Assembly: GCF_021134715.1 (NCBI RefSeq)
Contig: NC_060017.1
Location: forward strand, 5,766,001-5,830,000
Length of the DNA stretch: 64,000 nt
Source of the DNA: Daphnia pulex
Taxonomy: Eukaryota; Arthropoda; Branchiopoda; Diplostraca; Daphniidae
Reading direction: 5' to 3'
In this document: piece after piece, positions 14,101-28,100 of the stretch
How positions within the stretch are numbered: the first letter of the stretch is position 1
How the letters are laid out: the number at the start of each line of letters is the position of its first letter
Program-made: the position numbers and the translations under genes
The notes under the pieces: model-generated
Database searches by the model: none
Told to the model about the DNA's origin: nothing
What the model saw: only the letters and a program-made list of their open reading frames with translations

Positions 14101-17067
14101 CGGGACTTGCCAGTGAGGGAAAGCCCAGAAAAAAAGGGAAAAAAAAATCTATTTGTCAAAATTGGAAGGGTCCCCAGAAAAGATAAAAGAAAAACTAAAT
14201 AACTAAATATTAAAAAAAAAAAAAAAAAGTTGCCATAACGTTGGGGAGCAGTAGTACGTGGCGGATGGAAAAGGGAGTGGCTCACTCGGCCACGGGGGTT
14301 GAAAAATGAGAAAAAACAGACGAAACGGCGGTCATCCGAGAGAAAAAAAGAGCTACGGAGCAAGGAACATTCAGGAGGAAGAACGGCGACGGTTCTCCTT
14401 ATTCTTCTTCTTGTGACAGTATACACACAAGAATTCTAATCTATTGATGGATGTGTCTATGTACTTTACTTACAGTATATAGTAGTATATATTATATGAA
14501 TGGAGTCGATGGGCAAGCGAAGCTGAGAGGGAGATTGTGTGACAGAGAAAAAAGAGAAGAGAGAGAGAAAAAAAAGTAGTTTTCTTTTTTATAAGGTACT
14601 TTCTAGAAGTAGCAGGATGTGTATATGTATATATTCTTCATGTATAAAATAGGCCCGAGAACGTTTCCAATTGAGCTGGACAGAGGCCTGGACGGCAGTA
14701 AATCTTTTTCCAAAAAAAGAATAAAAGAAATTTTCTTCATTTTCTTCTTTTTTTAAGAAAAAAAATTTACAATAGTTTTACCAAAAAATTTGTGTCTGCC
14801 ATTCATCTCTAAAAAGACATAAATCTATATATAATATATGCATCCTTGTGTTGTACTTTTAGTTTTATGTCAAAATGATTCGTAGCGCAATGTTTGATTT
14901 TTCTGGTCATCGAAAACGAGGGGCGGTATTATTCTCCCTCCCAGCGGGGAAAAGAAATTGAAAGAAACGAACGATAATTAATCAGAATATTTAACGGATA
15001 AATACGTTCACGGACAAAGAGAAAAAGACAAAAAAAAACGGTCGCATTTCTCTAGAGATTGTCATTCATTTTACGTGAATGACGCCACTCTTCCAAAAGT
15101 TTGTTTTTGTTGTTGCCTTCGATCCTGAATAGAATTCAAAGAAAAAGAAAAAAGAGGATGGAGAGAAGCGAATATGATTTACAGCTGGGGCCGGAATACA
15201 ATAGAATAAAGTCGTTCCTTGTTGATTCATTCCATCGGCGGGGGATTTCCGCCAGGCGGACCCCGAATGAGAATCCCAATCCAAACACACACGCAGAGAC
15301 ACACACGCAACGAAATTTGTAGAGTCTTTCTACCCTGTTTACACGAGCGAATGGCATCGTCGACGAATTAAGCGAGGCAAATCGAAAGATGGGTGGAAAA
15401 AAAAAGGAAAAGAACAAACAAACCAGCAATCGTCATTCATCCATCGCAATCAAACTCGTTCACCTCCCAGCGATTTCACACAAGCAAACTCGACGAATAT
15501 AAACTGTACAGGTACTCAACGACAAACAACAAACAACAGAACCCGACAAACAAGACGTAACAAAAAACAAATGTTTCTCACATTTTTTCTTCTTCTTCAT
15601 CTTTGCAAAATATTTTTGTACGCGCTTGTCATCGAATATTTTGTTTGCATGTCTGTTTTTTTTGTACTGATTCAAACCCGTCTCTCTTAAAAATACGAAA
15701 TCAAAAAATGGCATCCGCACACGCGCAGGAGAAAAAAAAATAAACAAAAATGTCAAAGCCACACGACGAATTTTCTCTACAAGAGGCACAAAACCCAAAA
15801 GCGCCGCTTGTCGCCAACTACAACATCTTCGAAATGATTTCTCACAAAAAAAAGGGATTCGCTCATTCAACGCGACGATGATGAGGGGAAAAAAAGCCAA
15901 AAAAGGCGACAGAGAAAACAGGAACTTGATTGAGAAGAAGAAAAGAGAAAAAGTTTTAACCTAGATTTGATCGATCTGCCACTCTGTGAGGAGAGATCAA
16001 CAATTTAAACGGCATGAAAATAATTTTGTTTTTTTAAAGATCGTCGTTTCCATTTGATGGTGTGGGTCCTATTCTATGAGTTGATGATTTCACCCGTAAT
16101 GAATAAAGGGGTTGAATGTAGAAAAAAAATGGGTGGTGATGGGGGAACATGGAGAGGAGAGCTGGGTCTAATTTAAGAGCTTGAACACCGACAATTTTGT
16201 AAATTATGAAGGGATTCCTGTTCTTCCTGAGATGAAAGAGTCCAGCATGAGGATTTGATTTCAAATATTTTGTCTGTCGCTTTTCGTTTGTTATTAATAA
16301 TCTTCTTTTTTGTTGTTTGCGAGGTTGTTTGTTTGATAGGCCAAAATCGGTCGAGCATGTTGGGAGGGGCGGAAAAAAATATTTTAAATAAATAAAACGT
16401 CTGACCGGAATGATGGGAAGGTCACGAGTTTTGATGCGCTTGACCGTAGTGGGGGGGCAGAGAGGTAGTTACGAGCTGCGGTGATCATTTAGTAACTACA
16501 GACTTAAGATCCTCTCAATCAAATGTAACGGCATTAATGAATAATCAGGGAAAATGGTAAATAATTAACGGATGAGGTGCTGAGCGAGAGGAGTATCTAT
16601 AGCTTAAGAGAGAAGGTGGTGGTGGTGGATGTGGAGGAAGGTGTGTGTGTGAAATTTCAGTTTGTTTGACACCAGTCGACGATGGAGTGCAATCGGAGGT
16701 AGACGGGATCGGAGGGCGCGCACGCAAAGAGCCGAGCAAACGTCACGAAATATTTCAGATATAATGAATGAATGATTATATAATAATAATATGTACCTTT
16801 GTAAACTAGCGAGTTCATAGGGATCGGAGGAGCGGTAGGAGAGGTATTTCGAGAGAGAGACAGAGAGAGAAACGGCTGCATAAAAAGGATGGAGGAAACA
16901 GGCCCTGAGAACGGTGTGTGTGTATGTGTGTGTGGCAGAGTTGAACCCGGTGAGAAAGGGAAATCTTTTCTCCTAACTGCAAACCAAAAAAGATTTCCTC
17001 GTCCTCCGCAAACGCTGGTGCTGGGATGCGGATGAATCCAAATGTCCCGGGACAGTCAACGACGAAC
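11158..17067 (-). other. Non-coding region directly downstream of betaglycan; possible long 3' UTR
   Basis: No supportable exon. Minus-strand AATAAA hexamers occur at about 13,789, 13,516 and 12,268, but none lies close to the betaglycan stop at 17,068, so a long 3' UTR or a non-canonical signal is likely. A (CTG)6 run lies at 11,182-11,200, an (AAT)n run near 13,701 and an A17 run at 14,212-14,228. Confidence 0.45.
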
Positions 17068-20000
17068 TCAACGGACCGACGTCACGTTCATGGGCGTCTG
17101 CGAGTTGGGCGTCGGCGACGAATCCTCGCGACTGCACTGACTGCCGCTGCTGTTGGACTGGGACGACGAAACGTCATAGTCGTAAGTGAACTGGTGCTGA
17201 GGCTCCTTGTCCCCCGTCTGCATGGCCGTCTGATCGGGCGGCTGGGCCGCCGCCGACGTCGCAACCAACTGCTGCTGCTGCTGTTGGACGGCTCCCGAAA
17301 CCTGCTGCATCGACGTCCGGTGGTGGTCAACGCCGGAGCGCGGGCGAATCATGGGCGAACACTTGACTCCAATCGCCTGGCAACGGTTGTTACTTCGGCT
17401 CGACCGAGTCTTCCGGTTCATGACTCGCCTATACGGATCTGTTGTTCAAGAAAAAGCAATAAGTAAATGGCAATTTGAAGCTTCGCTTCATCACGCTGGA
17501 CAAAAAGAAAAGAAGAGAAAAAGCAACAAAAATAGACGATGACTCGTATTGACTTTCCAATTTTCTCAGTTGCTCCTGTATTATGACTTATCACGTTATT
17601 TATTATTTAAGGCTATTGTTTGAGCTGGAATAGTTTATTCTTAGTCGTCGTCTGTATCGTACCTGTCCTCATGTGGATGCACCAGAGAATGGCAGTCAGT
17701 GCGACTCCGATGACAAACGAGGCCAGGGCGATTCCCACCGTTACCTCGGTGGAAACACCAACGAGAATGACTTGCTGGCTGCCGGGCTGCCCGTTGCCAG
17801 TCAGGAGGGAACCGGGTGATGTCGTCGTCTCTCCAGCCGTGTTGATTTCTGTTCAAACAATTTCTCGATTATTTATCATCTTTTCTTCTTCTTCTTCTTC
17901 AAGAAAAAGAGAAACAAATGCCGTACTGTTCTGTAGGGAAAAAGTGGCCTTGGCCACCATCCGCAGAGGTCCTCGAACCAGAATTTGCTGCGCCGTCGAA
18001 ACCGATTCGTCAAGGAAAGGCTTGAGTACGTGCCGGCCGCTGCAGTATTGAGAGGGATCTATGCACTATAAAAGATGGGAGAGAAGAGAAACGATGAAAC
18101 GAGCTGATTAAGGATTTCCGTTGCACAACTGCAATGTCAGGCGAGTGAGGCGGGCCACAAGAGAGATTAAAAAAGGAAGAGTTCAATTACCATTTTCAAG
18201 TTGCCTTGAACTTTGCTGGGCTGGTTCGAGCACAGACCCAATTTGCAGTGAATGTAGAGTTGGCCCAAATCGGCGTAGTCCTTGGAAACCTGAGTAGGGC
18301 AGAGAGTAGAGAGTAGATGATAGGAATGTGTTTTGATGTTGTACAGGACATTGCGCAACCGGCACGCACAGATTTAAATAAACAAAAATAAGCTTGTCTT
18401 CCGTCTTTTATAAGCGGCTTACGTGGAAACTGAAACCTCCGTCCGAGTCGGCGCGATCGACCTGCCGCATTTGGACGGACAGGTCGGCGGGACAAGTGTT
18501 GCGGATGAGAATCAATCGCGGTGGTCTCTCGCTGTCCGAGCTGTTCGACACCCAGCACTTTTCCGTCACGATCTGGATGTAAGACACTGGAGAGAGGCGC
18601 ATGCAATCAATCGATTAGTCAAACTTATTTCAATGGGAAAATATTTAAAAAATGAAAAAGAGAGAGAAAATGTTGTTCCAGTTATTTTACCTCCGTCGAT
18701 CCAAGTGCGGACGTGCAGGGTTTCGTCAAAAACCACTTCGGCCTTGCTGGCCTCATTCATGGCGCCGGTGACAACCGGAATAGTCCACTCCTTGTTGCGA
18801 TGGATCTCCATATGGTAAAGCTCCGTCTGACCCACTGGCAAATCGACATCGGTGTCCTGTCAAAAAATAAAAACCATAAAATTCCAATGAATGTCGAAAC
18901 TGCCTTCCAAACAAATTCCCACATACCATGACGTTGTCGTCATCCAACTTGTCGCCAAAACCAATCGGGAAATTGGGCTCAGAGTGGCACTGGATGGGGA
19001 TGGCCACCTGTCGGGCAACACTCGACGGATAGCCGTCCAGTCCCGAGCCCTCAAAGTCTTCGTCGTCGTTCTGTGGGGCCTGGGCGGCTCCCAACTGGAT
19101 ATGAACCTGCGATACAAGAGCGTCAACGATGATAATCGAGTGGGCAAAATGGAAATTTAAAAGTTTCTTCAAATGTACCGCATTCGAGTAGGTGGTCAGT
19201 TTTCCGTCGATGCGCGACGTGCTGCCACAGGAGGTGACGTGGGTCCTGACCGTCCAGTGAGTGGCATTGCGTTTGCCGGCACAGCCGCGGTCGTTGAGAA
19301 AGAGTCCGATGACGCCCAACGCTTCGGCCATGTTCCTGGGCAGAGCGGCCGTCAAATAATTCGATCCGCATTGAACGCGTACCGACTGCTGCAGAGTCCA
19401 GGCCACACTCCGTTGCGATCCGGTTCCTTTTATTTTATTAAAAGAGAAAAAAGATAAAATGAAAACCCTCACGCAATTCACACAGGGTTCATTAGCATAA
19501 TGGAAAGCACTTGGCACTTGTGTAAGTTTATAAACGCCCATCCGCCCTCCCGACAACAACAACAAAAAACTAGACACAAGATAACGACATCAAAGGATTG
19601 AAGCATTTTTGACATTACACCAACAACAAAATGAAATTTGGGAGGGGGGGGGGATGTTAATGTGCTCGTGTCCAATGGCCATTTATCTCACTCACTGCCG
19701 GCCGTGAATTGCTCATCATCATACCTCGATTGGGCGTGTGCTGCTGGCCGTAGCCACCGCCTCCGCCACTGCGCTCCAAACTGCGGACGCCCAACTCCAT
19801 AGAAGGTGAACTGTGGCTGGCAGCTCCGCTGAGGCTCTCGACTTGTTGTTGTGGCGGTGGTTTGCCCGCATCTTCAATAAGCACGTCGACCGAGATGGAG
19901 GGGGGGAGAGCAAAAAGGAAAACGACGAGGGCGGATACCCAAAGAAAAAAGAAAAAATACAATTAATAATTATAGGACAAACAAAAAAATTCATTAAGTT

Positions 20001-23000
20001 TGTGAGTCACTCGGAAACATTCTCTCCCCTCCCTCCCATGACTGTGTGCGCCCCCAGCGCTCACGCAAGACCCAAAAAAAAAGAATGAAGACGTTCTAAT
20101 TAGCTCCGACTTGTCAGCCGCCGTGATGGACGAGACACAGCTGTTTTCCAGTGAATTGAGCGGATAGGGGTGGTGGTGGGAGGGAGACGATAGACGAAGG
20201 AGGAAGAAGAAGAGGACGGATGAGACGAGCGACAACTCTCAAATGGACCCCACATTCTCTCTTACTCGACGATAGAAGGCGGAGTTGCTGCTGCTGCTTC
20301 TTGCCGATGACTATCTCGATGCTGTTGGTGGCCGGCGGCGCTTTGACATAGGAGACGGGCGGATTGAGATCGGCCGTCACCGTCAAGATCAAAAGAGCGA
20401 ACTCTGACGGTAGATTCCAGTTGCTGCGCACGTCGGCCTGTTGCCGGGCCGAAAGTCCGCCAATCTCCACCTGGTGCTCTGCCAGGATCAGGAGCGAGCC
20501 CGTCAGGACGGGGGCGGAAGAGACGATCCACACGACAGGTTGGGACGATTTGAGAACCAGGGCCACATCACGCGGCTGACTCATCTCCTCGTCCGCCCAT
20601 CCACCGGCCGCTAAGTGAATGTGGACGCTGCTGCTCCCGTTGATGTTGTTGTTGTTATTCTTCTTATTCTTAGAGTCTTCGGCCTGGCCGTTATCCAAAT
20701 CTATCACGTGAACGTCCCTGTTCCGACGGGGGGTAAAAACAAAACGAAATTGTAAAATCAGCAAGTTTTAGTTAAAACATAAAAATCTTCTTCTTCGACG
20801 AGTCGCCGTACTTTGGATAGATGCCGGCCTGCTCCGTGTGAAAACAGCCTTCGACCGGTTGCGGCTCCATTCTCCTGGCCTGGAGGACGGGACTCGGGTT
20901 GGCCGTATCGTAGTCGCAAGGCGGAGGAGAAGCGCTGGTTCCGTTGGCGGCGCCGGACAGAGTCAGACGAAGTCGAAGCTGGGCACCGCCGGCGTCCACT
21001 TGACTGAACGTGTGAAGAGTTTTGAATCGGCGCTCGACGAAGCGCAGCAACGCATTCCGGCCCTCCTTGGGACGGTTGATGACGCCGGCCTTCAAATCCG
21101 ACAGATCCAGCACGGAATTGCCAGTCACCTTAAATATATTAAAGCAAAAGAAATCGGTTAACTATTATCGACAGTCAAGCCGGGAACCAAATTAAAAAAT
21201 GAAAAGAATACTTACAATAATCGCGTGTTGTTGCGAACTCGGGTCCAATCCGCTTCCCAATAGCCGGACAGTCCATTTGACATTTGCGTCAGCAGCATCG
21301 AGAATGAGAGCTAAGCGCGTGTTGGCCGGCTTGTCCGACCCGTCCACTTCCAGCATCACCGAACTGGCGGCATTCGTCAGGCGGATGAGATGGACCTTCA
21401 AACCAAATCAAATCGAAACAAGCATTGATTATTGAATCATCGATTCGATTAGACGCTGACCCAATTGCGACACATTACTGATTGATTCGAGAAGCCAATT
21501 AACTCGGGGTCGAAAAGTTGTTGGTCGTTACAAGTTAACTTCCGATCTTACTACGTGTAGTTGGGGGAGTGGTAGGGCGGTACGCCAAAGCAAACTTTCA
21601 ATCACGCAAAGTGCCGCTACTAGAAACTAGATGGCGTTTAGAGTTTTGGCTTCCATAATTCACTATAACGGAAGGAATTACTACCATTTGCTATTACTAC
21701 TACTTATATACGACTATTATTACTCTTCTACTACTACTACGACCGCTAGTATTACAACCATGGCCTGGAAAAAGGGAAAAAAAAATCTAATTACATTGAT
21801 GCCCCCCTTCTTCTCTCTCTCTCTTTTTTTTTTCTTCCCTAGTTCTACTCGGCGATTATGGCGTCTTTCCCAAACCACATCATTACAGTAAAAGGTGACG
21901 AGAGTCCGTATATATTACTACTACGCACTACTACTAGGAATACTACGTACTACTACTACTACTACTACTCCAAGTCCTCTTACTACGATTCTACGTCTTA
22001 GAACTACTACAAATACTACTCGCCAATCTCATTATTTCCTCCCGGAGAGAAACAAAAAGTCATGGCAACCTCATTTGGCTTCCTCAAACAAACGCAAAGA
22101 CGCACACACACACACACACATCGCGCGGCGACATTCCCAGAGAACGAGATTTGTCTCCCTCCTCAACGCCCAAGTCATAATTATCGGCAACGGGGCAAGG
22201 TTTCCATGGTGCTTCTTCAACACCCTCAGCTCTATCTTCTTCTCCTGTGTCTTAAGACTTCGTGTCAACCCCACCCACACCCCTTCAGCGTGAAGAAAAA
22301 TATATAAAAGAGAAAGAAAACATTGTTTAGGTTATACAACCCAACACACTATACTATATACTAGCACTACTAGGGTGATACACATATAATCAATATGACA
22401 AAAGCGAGAGAGAGAGAGCCAATCCCTTTTTGTTTTTCCAGATGGTTCGTTTCAGAGTTGGGCAATCCTCTTTTCTCGTGGAAAGTTGAAATAAATTTCA
22501 ACTGTAGAAAAGAAGAAGAAGAAAAGACGAGGCCGTGTTAATCTGTTAACGGGAAGCTGGCACACGTTCGCGGAAAGAGGGAGGAAAAAAAAAACCCAAA
22601 AATTTTCAAACGACCGAAAGTGGCGCGACCTCCCAGAATTCAAACAGCTGACGCCATACGGCTTGCACAGCAGCTCGTCGGCAGAGAGAGAGAGAGAGAA
22701 AGACCATCAGGAATGAAGCAATCAAACAAGCAGCACACAGCCAGAGAAACAACAAGACATGTCGTCGTCTCGTGTCCAGGCATGGCGCGCATTCGGAATG
22801 AATGTCGAGCAAAGAGAAAGAAAAGACTAGAAAATGTCGGGGGGTATAACAAAAACCAGATCTGCTCGGACTCCTTATCTCTTAAGGTTTTTTTTTTTTC
22901 TACCGAGAACCGCCGCTTCTATCAAAACCCAATTTCTCAGAAAAATCCAACAAGACCACACGGAAAATAATAATAACAAAAAAAAAAAAAAGACACATCA

Positions 23001-23239
23001 TGAAGAAAATGATAAACAACCAACGTCAATCAAAGAGAGGAGAGAGAAAAAAAGAAAATAAAAAAGGGATTTTTGCTGGTGATTTTCTGAGAATGAATTT
23101 TTCTTTACCTCGTGAGTGGCAACTACACCGGACCGGTTTGAACAGCCTCGGGTCGGTACGGCCTCCTCGGCCTGGCGCCAGGCCTGAAAATGACGGGTCA
23201 CCAGAGGCGTCTGCACGACGCAAAGATCCGGTCCGGCTC
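17068..23239 (-). CDS. TGFBR3: Betaglycan / TGF-beta receptor type III homologue (5' exon missing)
   Basis: Membrane co-receptor that presents TGF-beta family ligands to signalling receptors. Minus-strand exons in transcript order: 23239-23109, 21395-21216, 21128-20812, 20717-20266, 19871-19725, 19426-19179, 19106-18927, 18856-18691, 18586-18423, 18289-18191, 18065-17927, 17848-17663, 17438-17068. All junctions are GT-AG and in phase, giving about 926 residues. The first three exons and the start of the fourth form orphan domain 1 (VHLIRL strand). The rest of the fourth is orphan domain 2, entered by PVEGCFHTEQ and DVHVIDL, as in vertebrate betaglycan. Exons 19426-18191 form a ZP module (ZP-N, then ZP-C ending in CKLGLC). 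Exon 17848 encodes the membrane span VGIALASFVIGVALTAILW, very close to the vertebrate span. The tail is rich in Ser, Gln and Thr and ends TSVR, without the usual PDZ ligand. The first exon here starts in phase 1, so the signal-peptide exon lies upstream and was not found. The fold assignment is strong; ligand and function are inferred. Confidence 0.9.
21641..22025. repeat. Interrupted TAC trinucleotide repeat field
   Basis: Many TAC units interspersed with TAT and TCT. The longest clean run is about 21,948-21,969, with a further array near 22,000-22,020. It lies in a betaglycan intron. Confidence 0.8.
22102..22120. repeat. (CA)n microsatellite
   Basis: About nine CA units in a betaglycan intron. 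Confidence 0.8.
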
Positions 23240-25178
23240 CTGTGTGTAACGAAACAAACAAAAACAAACAAGATTGCGTTAGTTACAACTCTGTGCCACT
23301 GTTTGCCAATAGCCCCCGTCGACCAACGGCCTCCATCTTCTCAACTCGGTGCAATTGAATGTAACATAAACAAATTCAATTGAATTCAATGAAGAGAAGA
23401 AGGAAAGAAAAAAGAAAGAAAAGAGCGTGAGAAGTGAGTGGCGCGCTGGCTCGTCCATAATTTCGGTGTTTATGCCCGGGACGGGGTAAATGTAGTGGAA
23501 AATGAATTTCAAACTGGTAGTCAGTTTTTTTCTTATTCTTCTTCTTCTTTTGGGTTGTCGCGGCCAATAAAAAAGAAGCAAGAAAAACAACAACAACAAC
23601 TCCAAACAGGGTAAACACACGTAGGCAACTCGGTTGGGAGAGGAGGGAGCCAAGCGAGCGCCATGTGAGAACCGATGGAGAAAAAAGTCCATGGGCGGAA
23701 GAGAAAGAAAAAAAAAAGACGGTTTGGTTTTGGTTGGAATCATCTCCTTCCACGTTTAATGACGACCGAGTGTGTATGTGTGTGTGTACTGCGCAACGGT
23801 AATAACCATAATCATAGGTGGGACCCGGTGTGCGGTGGCGAGAGCGAGCTCCGACCGGGAGAAAAAAGAAAAATAAGAAAAATATCGTCGAAAAATACAC
23901 ACACACACACATGATGTAATCATGGTATTCATTTCAGACCAATGGGCGAATAGTGTAGAGAAAAAAGAAGAAATGCGTAAATATCTGACAGCTTCCTATT
24001 TCTTCATTTCTTTCCGTTCCTGGTGTTTGCTCCTGGTACATTTTATCCGACTAGTTCTTCCTGCTCCCGAGTAAATAACCGTAATGATGCGTATGCATAA
24101 ACATTGAACTCCCCAGGAAAAAGAGAAAAAAGGGAAAGGAAATGCAAATAAATCAAGCGTCTCCGCCTTCTCCTCATTATCTGGCTTCTTCATTCTCTGC
24201 GGTCCCGAATAAAAACTCGCAAAGGAGGGGGGAAAAATAGGTGACATTTTCCGAAGGGTTGGCCCCTTCAAAATTGAAGCCAAGTCCGGGGCCAAGTTAT
24301 TTGGGTTTTCCTCCCCATTTGGCATTTGCCTGGGAAAACAAAATTTGAATAATATGAAATGAATCTAGGCGATTCCAGTTTTAAGTCTCTTCAATTCGAC
24401 AGGAAAATTGGAAAAAAGAGGAAAAAAATGTGTGGAATTGTTATTACGTCATTAGCGATTCCTCGGAATAAGTAAAGAAAAAGAAAAAACAATCACGAAA
24501 TACCAAACATTCTCAATCGAACCGGTTTTCCTCTTCTTCTTTCTATTTTCAATTTCTCTCCCGAGGTGGTGGGATTGGAGAGAAACGACTGTTAAGTCAC
24601 GAACCAAATTACAATTGATTAACAGCTCCCCTCTCTTTTTTATTTCGGTTGGAATTTGACTTTTTTTTCCGGTGTTGGTCGGGTTAGTCGTTTGCGAGTT
24701 TTGACCACTTGGATTGATGAGATTATTTTTTGCGTCAAATAAAACTAACCGACCGCTCGGTAAGTTTCTTGTCAGATACAAATTGAAACATTGCGTCATA
24801 CAACGAAAAGCTCTGTATGTGTAAGTTGGTTGGCTAACGGGACCCGTGGTGCGGGTGCCCTTCGGGCGTGAATAACCGAACAACAACAACAACAACATCT
24901 GCATTTACCCTTTGGATTCAGATTATTTCTCCTCTAGATTCCCTTTTTTTCTATTTTAAATTTAGATTTTCTCATTTGAATCGAAAGTCACCGAAAGTCA
25001 AAGAGAGAGAGAGAAAAAAGATTACACGCGCATTCAAGGAAACCAAAATATTTGGTTGGCTCATCCGTTTACAAATAAATGAGACGGATCGATTACTTTC
25101 CTCCTTCGTCCGGCACATTCAACGGGGCAATGACAGACGAGAGTAGAGCTAGAGAGAAAAGAGATAAGTGAAAAATTG

Positions 25179-25196
25179 GTGTGTGTGTGTGTGTGT
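25179..25196. repeat. (GT)n microsatellite
   Basis: Nine GT units, followed at 25,241-25,262 by a short GGC/GGT trinucleotide run. Confidence 0.85.
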
Positions 25197-28100
25197 AGTG
25201 GCGACCGGATGCGTCTACTATTACACATCTATCGGCAATAGCGGCGGCGGCGGCGGTGGTGGTGAGGGCCTTGTTTCTTCCATCACTTCCGGGCGCCAGC
25301 TATTCGAGCGAAAACCCCCCTCCTACGAGTTCCCCCCCCCCTCTTCCTTTTCTTGGGAGAGGGAAAAAAGAGAGTCGAGGGACATTGGAGAGTTTCCAGT
25401 GAATGGCACTTCTCCGATGATTGGTGCACACAAGATGAGGAAAAGAAAAAAAGAAAAAAGGCAAAACTTGAGGCTTTTGATGTTGGAGCTTTCTCCCGTC
25501 TCAGAGTTGTAAATGCGGACGTGGCCATCGCTATCGGCACGTTCACACATGTTTCAATACTTTCCAAGCTCCGCCTATTCCCCCACCTCCTTCACGATTC
25601 CTCATCCAGTCCTTCTTCTTCCATCGGCTAGTTTTTGCGTCACAGCAAGGTCGCGACTTTCCCGCTACGCACTTGTCATTTTGGGCTTCATTTCCCATTT
25701 TTGACTGTTTCAACAACAACAACTGACGGTTGGCGAAGGAGGTGGAGAACAAACTTGGGGGCTGTTGATCCGGCGGTGGTTATACGTGCGTGGTGGTCAA
25801 CTGGTCATCCACCTTATGAATGTTGTTATGTTACGGGCGGGCAGAGTGGGTGGAACGAGGTTAGACGGCCAACCGACCGCTAGGCAGATTCCGCACTTGT
25901 ATTTTTCTTTTTTTTTACGGTCGAGCGGGCCGATCGATCCGCTTCACCGAAGAGGCGTGGCCCAATCCGCAAGCCCGTAGTTCATCACACACACAGCCAG
26001 CAAAACCCCCCCAAAAAATACGACGCAAAAATCGACTCTAGCCACCTTTTTGGCCGGCTGCAAAAAGGAACGTATTAAAAAAATTTTCAAAAGTGTTGGT
26101 TTTTGGGGTCGCCTGCCAAATACGCATTTTTCAAAATAGGTAATCACCTGTGTAAATGAACCGGTCCCACAACCAGAAAACAAAAATCCCGACGTATCTA
26201 AAAAACACAAGAGGAATGTTTCTTTTCTCCTTTTAAAACGGACTCGTTCAACTCTCTTTTCTTTTAATAATTTAAAAAAAAATAAAAATAAAAAACTTGT
26301 CACATTTTTCTTTTTTTCCAGTTATGTTTACAACAACAAAAAGGCTAGCGATTGCCACCTTCTTTGGTATTCATTCAGTTCCCCCCCCCCCCACTTCTTC
26401 TTCTTTTCTTATCGCTTTGGCTGTCGTCTTTTCTCTTAGGTTCATTCCATCATTTGATATGAGTCACCGGGTCCGGCATGAAATAAAACGCACCGCAACC
26501 AGCTCGACTCCAACCAATCGACTCGTTTTTTTTTTTAAGTTTTTGGGTTTGTTGTTAATTCCTTTCTTCCGTTGATATTTGGTACGTTCGCAAAGAGCTA
26601 GCGCGGGACCGAGAGGAGCAAAATATTCCTGGCCGTCAAAAGCACGCCACGTAATTCGTTCGGGCGTGAATGAGGAGAGAGAGAAACTCAAATGCGCCCG
26701 CTAGCGTCGAAATGCAACAACAACATTTATTCCTTCGTTGTTGTTGTTTTCTTTCTCTGCGCAGTGTGGCAAACAACTGGAGTAAAAAAGTGGAACGGAC
26801 AAGAATGTTTCTTTTCAGGCGCATTCCTTCTCTCCTGCTGTTGCTATTTTTTTGGTTGATGACCATATCAAACACGAGCAGCAGCAGCAGCAGTCGGTGA
26901 CTACAGTCGTCATATAATAACCCAAGTGGCGCAAGCGCATCTTTGGAATTTGTTTTTCTTGTCATTTTCTTCTTCAAAGAGACAGAAAGAAGAGGCGGAT
27001 AGAAACGCCCGTGGCATTTGTTTGTAACTCCTTATTTTCCATTTGAAATAATAACAATATCCCTCCCCTCCTAAATAGAGTTTGGAAACAAATGGAAAAA
27101 ATGTTAGCAATTCGCCAGAAGAACGCTGAGCTATTTTTCTGTTTTCTGTTGACTCTTTTTTTTCTATCCAGGAGAGAGACACACAGGCAGAAAGGGAGAC
27201 GACTTTTCGGTGCTTCACTCTTCCTTATTTGGCTTCCATGCGGATGTAGCAGCAAACAAAAACAACAGCGCAAACTGACGAAACCTTTCACAAAACTTTG
27301 CATCGAAAGATATGTGGGTTACACACATTTCTTCCTATTTTTTTCCCCAACGTCGCATTACATACAAATCACATTCCAACCCCCTAACCAATTTGATGAC
27401 ACAAAAATGTTTCACTCCCAAAAAAAGTAACACCGGGACGGATGTCACCACGGAAGAGACCCGGAAGTTTTTCTTCGGGAGTAGGCAACTGGATATAATT
27501 CATGAAAAGCTTATTAATTTTTTCGATCGTCATTTGCCTATCGCATTTCTCTCTTGGAAGTGAAGGGCGCGAAAAGTCTCCCCCGAGGGATTTATGTAGG
27601 AAGGAGTCGCATTTCCTCGTACGTCAACGTACAACTGAACTCACTCGACGTGTCAATTATAAATAAAGGCGTCCCTTTTAACTTGGCTTTCCCATTTTTT
27701 TTGTTTTTTAACTTTATTTTTAGACTCTCCGTCGCACTCCGCCTACTTCATGATGAATCGATGCGAGCACGAGAACGTCGAGTATCCAGGCCATTAACAA
27801 TAACAACAACACACGGAATCGACATACCCGTCCCTTTTACCCACACACGTTATATTACAAAGCAAAATACTTTTCGGGCTGCAAGTCAAAACGTTTCGCC
27901 ATGTTTCTCTGTGTGTATGTACATCGGAGTGAATCGTTGTTGATTTTTCCTTTCAAAAAATCTTTAAAAAAAAGAAGAAAAATACAAGACGACGACGAAA
28001 CGGTACGCACATAAAGATCACAGTTCTGACGTCATGTAATGGGTCACGGGGGCGGCACTCAATCCTATCCCATTACAGAAAAAGGTATAGAATATCCGTT

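Larger units (their letters stand above)
21396..23108 (-). other. Large intron of the betaglycan gene with trinucleotide repeats
   Basis: 1.7 kb intron separating the first mapped exon from the second, joined in phase 0 (ATHE|VHLIRL). It contains an interrupted TAC/ATT repeat field and several dinucleotide tracts. Confidence 0.7.

Noticed and set aside
13743..14426. 227-codon minus-strand open frame rich in Phe, Ser and Arg
   Set aside because: It is the complement of A-rich and GA-rich tracts; the composition is low in complexity and has no family motif.
23279..23912. Long overlapping minus-strand frames upstream of the first mapped betaglycan exon
   Set aside because: Phe/Leu-rich translations of simple sequence; none offers a signal peptide with a phase 1 donor to reach the exon at 23,239.
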